IMG/VR virus record: IMGVR_UViG_3300023179_000194
Location: 1 to 43,457 of that record
Length of the DNA stretch: 43,457 nt
Reading direction: 5' to 3' (one strand)
From: a virus
How positions within the stretch are numbered: position 1 is the first letter of the stretch; every line of letters starts with the position of its first letter. Shown one piece after another: positions 7,257 to 16,200 of this stretch. Position numbers and translations under genes: made by a program. Below the pieces are notes generated by a model. The model saw only the letters and a list, made by a program, of their open reading frames with translations, was not told where the DNA came from and searched no databases.

Positions 7257-9026
7257 TTAAGTCTTTATAAGATAATAAATCGTTCCTGTAGTCAAACTTA
7301 GAGTAAAATTAGGCACACTGAAATTAGCTCCAGACCCGCCATAACGATAACCAAGAATAGAAAATAAATTAAATTGGGCAGATGTAGATGTAGTTTGCCC
7401 ATTGCATAACAGCCAAGAAGGCTGACCATCTGATTTAACTAATGTTGGTTGAGTTGTAGTGGTCCAAGGTACAATCATGCCTGTGTTAAAAGAATATTCA
7501 GGGGAATCTGAAAGAAATTGTCTTTTTGAAGTATTTTGTATTACTGGATTAGCAGTTCCTGTATTAACAACCAATAGTGTCAATGTTCCTGTGGTAGAAG
7601 TGGTATAAGTTGTACCAGTAATTAAAGAAGCATTTGTAGTAGCTGTAAGGACCACACTGGATGTACCATTAAATAACACACTGGTACTTGTAATTACACC
7701 ATTTATACTAAACGACCTTAAAGTTGAAAGTTTCTGCGCAGACTCTACTTCACCATAAATGTATACAGATGTTCCTGTAGTTCCTATTCTACTTACATAA
7801 AGTTGATAAAAAGGAGTACTAGTACTACCTATTACACCAGAACTATTTGTTGCTAGAATATTTTTTGTAGTTATTGTGTTAACTACGGATAAAGAATTAC
7901 CTACCGTTATACTATTAGTACTGGTAATGCCTCCAATTATGTTTACATTACCCAACACTTCAATAGCCGTTAATGTACTATTAACATTTACTGTTAAGGT
8001 TCCTGAAAAACCTGCTCCTCCGTTAACGGTTAATGTAGGACTAGCAGCAGATAATTGACTAGCTGTTGAATTAATGCCTACTTTTTTATAAATGCCGTTA
8101 AAAGATATATACGAATTGGCTTCTATTCCTACTCTAAACAGCTGACTAGTTGCTGTGTAACTAATTATGCCGTAAGTTGGATAAACTTGTAACTTTATTT
8201 CGGGGCTTGTTGTATTTCTTCTAACACTAAATCCGTTGGTTGATTCTACAATGAATGTTCCAGTATGTATTTGTTTACTGGTACTGACAATATTATTTCT
8301 TAAAACTTCGTGAGAACTGAAAGTTACACCATTGGTTAACTGTAAATTAGATGCCCTAGATGCTAAACCTAGAAAGGCCGCTCCGTTTCTACCGGTTAAG
8401 TTTGCTCCAATGCTTATGGATCCGAATCCATTAATCACAGATCTCGGTGTAAATTCGTAATTACTTATAATTTCAACAACCTGCCCATCTACCCAATTTA
8501 ATATAACAGGGTAAAATTGTCCGGTGGTACTTTCTAAAACAACATTTTCAGGTCCGGTTTTATTTGCATTGATAGATGTACTAGGTCCCACTATGGTCCA
8601 TCCCGGACCATTTCTTATTTTTACCTGCATATTCTGTGTATCTACCCACATGTCACCTTCTACTATAGACTGTGTATACTGAGTAGCAGGATCAGTTGGT
8701 TGAGTGTAAATACCACTGGCTACAGGCCATCTATCACTTGTCTGATTTCCATTGTTAACTCTTAAAATATTACGATCGGGGTCACTTGTATCATACCATA
8801 ACTGTCCTTCAATCGAATTTTGAGGAGGATTAGGTCCTGCAAAGTTTTCAACCAATTTAACGAAATTCTGAGCTATGCTTTGCCCATATAAAAGATATCC
8901 TGGTCCGACTAAATCTAAGCTAGTATCGTAATTATTAATTCCGGTTCCGTTATTAGTTCCTATTACTTGGATTGGATTTTTAGTAGGATCTGCAAAAGTT
9001 AAAGTATAAATGTACTGTGTAGGCAT
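7257..9026 (-). CDS. tail fibre protein with tail-collar domain, paralogue 3
   Basis: A 589-residue fibre protein. The N-terminus has the shared module (LDLVGPGYLLYGQ, FVKLVENFAG, EGQLWYDT, then EGDMWVDTQNMQVKI). The middle is a long Thr/Ser/Asn-rich beta-strand shaft. Residues about 535-585 match the phage tail collar pattern: WLLCNGQ, then LFSILGYRYGG and FSVPNF. The collar domain is found in short tail fibres and receptor-binding proteins such as T4 gp12, so this is the best candidate here for a receptor-contacting fibre. A GGAA site precedes the ATG. Confidence 0.8.
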   Translation of the reverse strand: MPTQYIYTLTFADPTKNPIQVIGTNNGTGINNYDTSLDLVGPGYLLYGQSIAQNFVKLVENFAGPNPPQNSIEGQLWYDTSDPDRNILRVNNGNQTSDRWPVASGIYTQPTDPATQYTQSIVEGDMWVDTQNMQVKIRNGPGWTIVGPSTSINANKTGPENVVLESTTGQFYPVILNWVDGQVVEIISNYEFTPRSVINGFGSISIGANLTGRNGAAFLGLASRASNLQLTNGVTFSSHEVLRNNIVSTSKQIHTGTFIVESTNGFSVRRNTTSPEIKLQVYPTYGIISYTATSQLFRVGIEANSYISFNGIYKKVGINSTASQLSAASPTLTVNGGAGFSGTLTVNVNSTLTAIEVLGNVNIIGGITSTNSITVGNSLSVVNTITTKNILATNSSGVIGSTSTPFYQLYVSRIGTTGTSVYIYGEVESAQKLSTLRSFSINGVITSTSVLFNGTSSVVLTATTNASLITGTTYTTSTTGTLTLLVVNTGTANPVIQNTSKRQFLSDSPEYSFNTGMIVPWTTTTQPTLVKSDGQPSWLLCNGQTTSTSAQFNLFSILGYRYGGSGANFSVPNFTLSLTTGTIYYLIKT

Positions 9027-9027
9027 T

Positions 9028-9687
9028 TTAAATTCCGTTACTTAAACTTTGAATCCTTATGGTGTAATCTACCTGAATTAATCTGTTCAGAGATTTTTGT
9101 ACAGGATGGAAAATTACATGTGTTAACAACAAACCTAAATTAGGACCGCCAGGATCGTAACTGCGAAGCCCTATTTCATCAAAAACATAATCACCTTCTG
9201 TAGACGTTGCGGTGTCAAACGCTTCTTGTCCAAATGGTTCACCAAAGTCTAATAAACAACTTACCAAAACATCACTGTATGCTACCCCTAATATATGCCT
9301 TGCCTCCATAAAATTTCTAGCAGGGTCCGTACTAAATGGGCTTCTAGCATCAACAGCTTTAGAGTAAGTTTGATTATAAAGGGAAGATCCGCTACCTATT
9401 GTGTTTGGTGTTAGGTATGTTATTATCCCTGTACTATCTACCAATGTACCGCCGTTACCAAAACACATTTCCCCTATGGTGCCTTCTCCCTGATTGGCAA
9501 TACTTTTAGCTAAAGCTATGCTAAAATTTTCATAATGAATAGCATTTCTTTTATTAACAAATACTTCTTTGCTAATAGGATCGTAAATTTTCAAATGTCC
9601 TTGGAGAGAAATAGGGCTTGTTTCGTTAGGTTTTGAAACAGGCATTGAAGGTTGAACTTGTTTATTAGGAGGAATGTTTTGATTCAT
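9028..9687 (-). CDS. putative virion structural protein
   Basis: A 219-residue protein. After a Pro/Gln/Asn-rich start of about 28 residues comes a compact domain beginning GHLKIYDPISKEVFV and including AIHYENFSIALA, GEMCFGNGGT and YLTPN. I have the impression that it belongs to a structural family seen in marine T4-like phages beside tail fibre genes, but I cannot name its role. It stands between the subtilisin-like protease and the fibre paralogues and is the only gene in this block with a gap of about 26 bases before it, where an AATAAATA box sits. No clear Shine-Dalgarno sequence precedes its ATG. Confidence 0.65.
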   Translation of the reverse strand: MNQNIPPNKQVQPSMPVSKPNETSPISLQGHLKIYDPISKEVFVNKRNAIHYENFSIALAKSIANQGEGTIGEMCFGNGGTLVDSTGIITYLTPNTIGSGSSLYNQTYSKAVDARSPFSTDPARNFMEARHILGVAYSDVLVSCLLDFGEPFGQEAFDTATSTEGDYVFDEIGLRSYDPGGPNLGLLLTHVIFHPVQKSLNRLIQVDYTIRIQSLSNGI

Positions 9688-9692
9688 AATGA

Positions 9693-9700
9693 TATTTATT
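9693..9700 (-). promoter_or_regulatory. possible late promoter box AATAAATA
   Basis: On the minus strand AATAAATA lies 5 bases upstream of the ATG at 9687 and matches the NATAAATA late-promoter form of T4-like phages. If used with normal spacing, transcription would start at or next to the start codon, giving an essentially leaderless mRNA. Chance is possible in AT-rich DNA. Confidence 0.3.
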
Positions 9701-9713
9701 AAAAAAAATTCGT

Positions 9714-11372
9714 CTACGATTTACCATATCTAAAAATCCTAGCCCTGGGATATACTTGACCCTTAGTAGGTCTATTGCCATAATTTGACACAGGTCCTAG
9801 CTGCCCTTGCGTAGGTCTTTTCGGGTAAAAATATAGATACCTGTTAGTACTTCCTTGTAGACTGGTATAATCACTAGGACCTCCACCTGTATCTGTAATT
9901 TGAGATACCTTGGCATAATTGGTTATATGAGTTACAGCATCAGTTTGTTTCATTGTAGGCCAATTTTCTGCTAGACAAGCTACAATTCCTGTAACTTGAG
10001 GACAGGCTTGAGATGTTCCAGATCTTTTACCTAGCACAAACGAGCCATTTCTATTATCTGTTACATAGGTATCTACTGTTGAATTAACACTACTTATTAT
10101 TCTTCTACCAGGAGCATATACATCTACCCTAGGACCGCAATTACTAAAATTTGTTTTATACTCAACGACCGTTGAATCTATCGCTCCTACTAACAAAGCG
10201 TTTGTTACAGCGGTAACAGTACCTCTCATATAATAATAATCTATATTATTTGCACGAAAATAATTATTATAATCATTACTTGCTGTAGCACTGTAATTAG
10301 CTATCTTGCTATATGTATTACCTGCCGCACCTACTACTATAGCTCCGGCATTCATTAAATCGGTTATGTCTTGTTCAATACTAGCATTTCTTACCATGGT
10401 ATAAGCAAAATTACCATCATTATAGATTCCAAAGTTTGTTAATTGAACGCTAGTAAAGTTACCAACATATTGCGTTCCTTGATATACAACACGAGTTATT
10501 GTAGTAATGTTAACACTAGTTGTTAAACCAATGCTCATATTAACCACAGTTGGATTTTTTATTCCTGTTATTGGATTAATTTGTTTAGTTTGATGCCATA
10601 CTTTGACATATTGTAAAAAATAACTCGTATAACTTGGATTAGTAGAATAGGGGTTTATATTGTAAATGCTTGCATCTCGCGCCCAGCCTTGACTATTACC
10701 TGCTGCTATACCTGCTACATGACACCCATGGTCATTGTCGTAAGTTCTATCAGGAAATCCATCATTATTGAAATCCCCGTAGGAATTATCAATATATGGA
10801 GTGTAAACATAGGTGCTTACAGGACTTTGAATAACAATAGGGTTAAGATCAAACCAATTGTATTGCACAACTCTTGTACCTCCTGAACCATCTGCATTTA
10901 CAGCAAACTCTGGATGAGAAGGGTTAAAATGTCCATCTATAATAACCACATCAACATATTTTCCGCTGGCGGTAACATTAATAGAGCCACTTACGTTTGT
11001 AGTGCCATTACTACCCCAATTAGGTCTAGTTTCTCCCTCAACACATCTTAATAAACCCCAATTTACATGTGTATTGCTTATTGTATTACTTTTATTCCAT
11101 GTAGAACTATATTGAGTATACAATGGTCGAAATACTAGATTTTGTTCTTTTATACTTAATTCTACCGCCATTACTCTGGGGTCGTTTCTAACCTGTTCAG
11201 CTTCTTCATCTGTTAACAAATATGTTGTATTTCTGCTTGTAGGTTGCCTTTCTTGAACTGAAATAATTCTGTTAGGAACATATAATGCGCCACCTTCAGT
11301 TTCCATATCTAGATAAAAATTTTCTAGATCTTCAAAATTATGTAGCGTAACTACATATTCTCTTAAAGACAT
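9714..11372 (-). CDS. subtilisin-like serine protease (peptidase S8) in the tail-fibre cluster
   Basis: A 552-residue protease with a complete S8 triad: Asp146 in VVIIDGH, His215 in DHGCHVAG and Ser454 in SGTSQACP. The oxyanion Asn is Asn352 in GAAGNTYS. The first 80 residues look like an inhibitor-I9 type prodomain (EYVVTLHNF at the start, then LLTDEEAEQVRNDPRV and an AVEL end), so the enzyme is probably made as a self-processed zymogen. No signal peptide is visible. A roughly 60-residue C-terminal tail follows the catalytic domain. Its place between the collagen-like fibre and the other fibre genes suggests a virion-associated protease that processes fibre proteins or cuts host surface protein. 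Both roles are inference. Confidence 0.85.
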   Translation of the reverse strand: MSLREYVVTLHNFEDLENFYLDMETEGGALYVPNRIISVQERQPTSRNTTYLLTDEEAEQVRNDPRVMAVELSIKEQNLVFRPLYTQYSSTWNKSNTISNTHVNWGLLRCVEGETRPNWGSNGTTNVSGSINVTASGKYVDVVIIDGHFNPSHPEFAVNADGSGGTRVVQYNWFDLNPIVIQSPVSTYVYTPYIDNSYGDFNNDGFPDRTYDNDHGCHVAGIAAGNSQGWARDASIYNINPYSTNPSYTSYFLQYVKVWHQTKQINPITGIKNPTVVNMSIGLTTSVNITTITRVVYQGTQYVGNFTSVQLTNFGIYNDGNFAYTMVRNASIEQDITDLMNAGAIVVGAAGNTYSKIANYSATASNDYNNYFRANNIDYYYMRGTVTAVTNALLVGAIDSTVVEYKTNFSNCGPRVDVYAPGRRIISSVNSTVDTYVTDNRNGSFVLGKRSGTSQACPQVTGIVACLAENWPTMKQTDAVTHITNYAKVSQITDTGGGPSDYTSLQGSTNRYLYFYPKRPTQGQLGPVSNYGNRPTKGQVYPRARIFRYGKS

Positions 11373-11373
11373 C

Positions 11374-13242
11374 TTAGGCTTCCAATCCTAATACTACCAA
11401 CGACACACTGATAGCACTTGAAACTGTATTTTTATTTGTAACTGCTAGGTAAATTGTGTTAGTTGTTAAAGCATCATTATTAAATCCTATAACTCCAGGA
11501 GTTATTAATTGTGTTAATGACCCAGCAGTTGTGATAACTTCTGCAATGACGCCAGATCCAGGTAATGGATCATTACCCTCAGCTCGTGAACTATCCGATG
11601 ACCTACTTGTACTATCAGAGTATATTCTAACCCATGCAGGCACAGAAGTTATAACTTTACTCAATACATAACTTTTATAACCAACTACATGTGTACTAGC
11701 AGTTGTGCCTGTGGATAAGGAGTTGGTAACGGTAGTAGACGTTGTTCTAAATGTAGCTAATCCTCCCCCGCCTGCAGAGTATGACCACCCTGTGTCAAAA
11801 CTAGCATTACTTAATTTTACTAATGCCTGGCCTGCTACACCGCCGCTAGGAACACCTGGGCCAGTTGGACCTGTAACTCCTGCTCCAGTTGGACCTGTTA
11901 CTCCTTGTGGTCCTTGTGGTCCAGTTATACCTTGTGGTCCACTTGGTCCTTGAGGACCTGTTACTCCACTAGGACCCCCACTTGGACCTGTTGGACCAAT
12001 AGGACCAGTAATACCTTGTGGTCCTGTAACTCCGGGATCGCCTGTGAATCCTCTTGGTCCTTGTGGACCTGTAATACCCATTGGTCCTTGAGGTCCTATA
12101 GGTCCACCGCTAGGACCGGTAGGACCTAATGGGCCGGTAGGACCTGTTGGTCCGCCTGGATCACCTTTGTTACCTGCCGGTGCAAATATTAATGCCATTG
12201 TAGCTGTTGAAGGTATAGAACCTGAAATATACTGAACTGGTACTTCAATATGATTAGTTTGAATCGTTGAAGTATCTATTACTTTAAATATATTTGTTAC
12301 AGTTGTTCCAGTAGATAAAGCATTACTAATATACAAAAATCCACGTCCAGTTGGGTTTGTTGAATCATCCCATGCCCCTATCCATGGTGATTGATCTATA
12401 CCATAGGCATCAGTTTTATGTATATAAATTACGTTTACATTGGCAATAATATTTGTGCTATATTTTATATTTCCCGATCCAGGATTACCGCTACCAAATA
12501 ACGGTTGGAAATTATAAATTACTCCAGACCTTAAACCAATAGTGCCGCTTGGTCCACTAGGTCCACTGGGTCCGCTTGGTCCACTAGGTCCTTGTGGGCC
12601 TCCTGCCGGGCCTGTAGGTCCTGGAGGTCCTGCTGGACCGATATCACTTAATGTTATAATCCCTTGCATTGCAAGAGAATTTTCACTTATATAATATAAA
12701 GTATTAGGAGCGTTCAACGGTGGAGTGAACACCACCGTACCAGTAGCTGTACCATTATTTGATATACCGGAAGTATAACCATTGAGAACACCAATTGATG
12801 CTGTAGTCTTAATCCAAAAAGGCTGTCCTGGCGCATTCACGTTAAAATAATAAGTAAATCCTCTGATCAAACTTATTGTTGGATCATTATTTCCATTTAT
12901 TACAAAATCGTTAGTGGCATTATTTGTTATTGTATAATTAATTCCTCCAAGAGGACCAGTAGGGCCTTGCGGACCTGTAGCACCTGTAGGACCTTGAGGA
13001 CCTCCTGCTGGACCTGTGGGCCCCGGTATTCCAGATGGGCCTGAAGGTCCAATAGGTCCTGCTGGTCCAGATGGTCCTTGTGGACCAGTGGTTCCAATGT
13101 AACCCATTCCAGTTAAAGAATTTAAAATTTGATTTCTTACTGTATTGAAACTGACTCTTCTAGTCAGTTGGTTATCTACAACAACAAATGTTGTATTTGT
13201 AGATGCTGTAGAAAGTATCGTTAATTGGGTAACATTAGGCAT
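11374..13242 (-). CDS. collagen-like tail fibre protein
   Basis: A 622-residue protein with three Gly-X-Y blocks, at residues 53-100, 201-233 and 359-467, rich in GPT, GPS and GPQ triplets, interrupted by globular segments. The segment at residues 101-200 looks like a cupredoxin-fold domain ([31 protein letters not shown]) with the usual copper ligands replaced. The C-terminal 150 residues form a Thr/Ser-rich globular end. Collagen-like repeats in phages form trimeric fibre shafts. A strong ribosome site (AAGGATTATAAGG) precedes the ATG. It lies directly between the giant structural gene and the protease. Confidence 0.85.
   Translation of the reverse strand: MPNVTQLTILSTASTNTTFVVVDNQLTRRVSFNTVRNQILNSLTGMGYIGTTGPQGPSGPAGPIGPSGPSGIPGPTGPAGGPQGPTGATGPQGPTGPLGGINYTITNNATNDFVINGNNDPTISLIRGFTYYFNVNAPGQPFWIKTTASIGVLNGYTSGISNNGTATGTVVFTPPLNAPNTLYYISENSLAMQGIITLSDIGPAGPPGPTGPAGGPQGPSGPSGPSGPSGPSGTIGLRSGVIYNFQPLFGSGNPGSGNIKYSTNIIANVNVIYIHKTDAYGIDQSPWIGAWDDSTNPTGRGFLYISNALSTGTTVTNIFKVIDTSTIQTNHIEVPVQYISGSIPSTATMALIFAPAGNKGDPGGPTGPTGPLGPTGPSGGPIGPQGPMGITGPQGPRGFTGDPGVTGPQGITGPIGPTGPSGGPSGVTGPQGPSGPQGITGPQGPQGVTGPTGAGVTGPTGPGVPSGGVAGQALVKLSNASFDTGWSYSAGGGGLATFRTTSTTVTNSLSTGTTASTHVVGYKSYVLSKVITSVPAWVRIYSDSTSRSSDSSRAEGNDPLPGSGVIAEVITTAGSLTQLITPGVIGFNNDALTTNTIYLAVTNKNTVSSAISVSLVVLGLEA
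11842..12168 (-). repeat. third collagen-type Gly-X-Y coding block
   Basis: Encodes residues 359-467 of the collagen-like protein as almost continuous Gly-X-Y triplets. At DNA level it is a degenerate 9-base repeat (GGT/GGA-CCN-NNN on the sense strand). Such repeats can change length by slippage or recombination. Confidence 0.8.
12544..12642 (-). repeat. second collagen-type block with tandem GPS units
   Basis: Encodes residues 201-233, ending in five consecutive Gly-Pro-Ser triplets. This is the most regular stretch of repeat DNA in the window and the most likely site for copy-number change. Confidence 0.8.
12943..13086 (-). repeat. first collagen-type Gly-X-Y coding block
   Basis: Encodes residues 53-100 of the collagen-like protein, [12 protein letters not shown] triplets with one interruption (GPAGGPQ) in the middle. 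Confidence 0.8.
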
Positions 13243-13245
13243 ACC

Positions 13246-16200
13246 TTATAATCCTTGTAATAAATCACCATCATTCTCTGCTAGTGGGTCATTGTTTTCA
13301 TCATATAATTCTAAGTTTCCTCCATAATAGTATACGCTTGGTAATTCAGCCGGTCCACGACGTAAGAACTTAGCTTGAGTGCTTGTACTAGTCAATATCG
13401 AACTGGTTGAAATATCCCAAATCTTACTGGTTTTCTTAATTACAGTAATTCTAACACCTGGAATAACTTCTTCGCTAATATTTAACCTTAATGTTTGACT
13501 CGTGCCCACTTGTATTGAAAACTCTGGAGGTAAAATTTCATAACTAGCTGTATATACACCATTTACAAATACAGAAGATGTATTATCATAAGCACGACTT
13601 ATATCATGCACGGTAACAGAATCCTTACGTAAACGACGACCTCCATAATATACTTCTACCTGATCTTCGAAAGCAGGTAACACACCATTAGTTGTAGTGG
13701 TTAATAAAACTATACCATTTCCTACACTAGTTGTTGTATTAACACTGAAAGAACTAGTATTAGTTAGAGTACTAATAATGTAGGTTGTTGTATTGGAACT
13801 AGGAATATGTTGTATATAACTTCTTTCTTCCGTGGACATATTCTGTCTCATACTCTGATCATAGACTAATGTACCAGCATCTGAATACCAAGGAGTACCA
13901 GTACCATAAGTTCCCCTGCGTAATTGTGTAAGTTCGTTACCGTTTTTCACAAAAAATTCAATTCTTTCACTGTCAATAAACACAACACCTGGTATATTTT
14001 TACTAGGATTAGGAGAAAATAATACACTTCCATCTTCAACATGAATACTTGTATCATAATAATTTAAAGGCTGCGCCAGACGAGTCCTAAAAAATCTTGT
14101 TATACGTTGTAGACTTTGTCTGTCAAAAATATCTTTCCATATTCTGTAGGCTAAAATATTCGTTGAATAATTCACCGGATTAATTGTATTAATTACAATC
14201 TTAGATCCTAATACCATATCAACATCATTACCAATTACAACCGTTTGCATATCTGACTTCAAATAAAAATCAAATCCTGCAATAAGTGACTGATCATTTG
14301 CAGTGACCCAAACGTAGTTTTCATTGAAAACTGGCAGGCTTAGGTAATATTCGTTGTTGTGACTTAGGTCAAAAGTTTCAGTTCTTATTCCCATAGAATC
14401 ATGATTTTGGAAATGGGTTACCTTTAATGATCCGCTGGTAAGTGCAGTTTTTAGTCTAATCTGATTTTCTAAAACAACGTAACCATAATCAACTAGATCC
14501 ATAATTGTTATGGTATCATTATTCCTAAGAATGCCTGTATTAATTGTAACAGTTTCAGCACCTTGATTAATAGTAAAATCAAATCCTGGTCTAATTTCAT
14601 ATCCATTTACATAGACTTTTACATTTTGGTTATTATAAATTCTTCCGCTGCGTTTATTGTTAATATCATATGTATTTTGTAAGTTGCTTACCTTGTAATA
14701 ACTTATATCAGGAGGAAGCAATCTTACTCTGCTACCATAATTATTACCAGATAAATGTTCTACTATCACCTGACCAGATATTGGTTCTAGCATAAAGGGC
14801 GGACTTGCAAATGTCAGTAAAGAAGTTGTTGTACTAATGACATAGTACTGCTCGACTATACGATTTAGTGATTCAAAATTATTTCTAAAAAACCATGCTA
14901 GAACTTCATGCCTACCAGAAGGTATATTTTTAATTTTTACAGACGCACGTTTGTTGTCTGCACTGACCGGTTCTAATACATATCCTAACGATGTGCCTGT
15001 TACATATTGGTTAACTGATACTCCATCGAGCTCAACATAAGCTCTGCTGACATCGCTGAATGCTAGATCACTAATTAAAATTGTATTAGATGTTGTCACA
15101 AAATCAACTGCTGCTGTTTGACTGTCTAAGCCTGTAGATGATCCTGCTGTTACATAGGAATATCCAATTTTACCTTGTGCGCTTTGAGCTGCTACAGTTA
15201 GTTTATTTCCTTGCAAGAAGTAACTACTGCTGTTTAGTCCGGGTAAAGGATATGACGACGACCTACTTAAAGGTCTTCCGTCAAAAGTTACTAATAATCC
15301 TGCAGGTATTTCACCTGTTATAAAGTTTATTGTGGCCGTTGTCTCTACTCCCGGTTGAGTAAAAATAGCACCATTAAACATTATAGGATTTATTTTTTCA
15401 GGTCTAGTGTATACACTTAAAGATAAACTATCTTTTGTATCTCCAGGAACAAATTCTTCTGGAGCATAACTTCTAAATGGATTAACTAATCCATCAGGAT
15501 TAAATGAGGCTGAAATTTGTTGACTTTCTGAACTAGCTTTAATGTAATTTTCAACGTCCAATAAAGTCTGATAACCGTCGACTATAGTTTGTACCCAATA
15601 ATCTAATCCTCCCTGGTCTGCATGTCTGTATAGGTATTTTAGATAATACCCATCAATAGAATCTGCATAAACTGTAGCAGTTGTGCCTGGAACTGTTGTA
15701 TTAAGTTTATTGCCATAATATTGACCAACTGGTTTAATCCATCCTCCGCCTTGTACAGAAACATCAGTGGCCGTGATTCCAAATGCACTGGTATTCGTAC
15801 CATTAAAATAACTGCCACCTGATAAATTCACTGTTAATAAATCAGGATCATAATTGTACTTCCAAAAATCTATTTCAGTGTATCCGTATATAGTAGCTGT
15901 TGCAGTGGTCATCACTCCTGTGCTTACCCCAGTAACATTAATAACAGCTCTGGTTACTGTGCCTGAACTAGTTGTTATATACCAGGTAGGTGATCCTGAA
16001 CTAAATTGCACTGTAGCAGTTGCAACTTGAGAAAATATTGCATAAGTTTGTATAGAAAAAGTAGAAGTTCCTGTGCTCAGCTTGACTACTTTGTCTAAGA
16101 CTGATGCTGTAGAACTTACTGTACTAAGAATACTTAATATTCTAACCTGAGTAGCAGTAGTAACCTGCGAAGTAGTTGCACTAAGAACTTGGGTAGCAGT

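Noticed and set aside
11705-12129. Plus-strand Pro/Trp-rich open frames opposite the collagen-like gene
   Set aside because: They are complements of the Gly-X-Y codon repeats, have no ribosome sites and mirror the real minus-strand gene.
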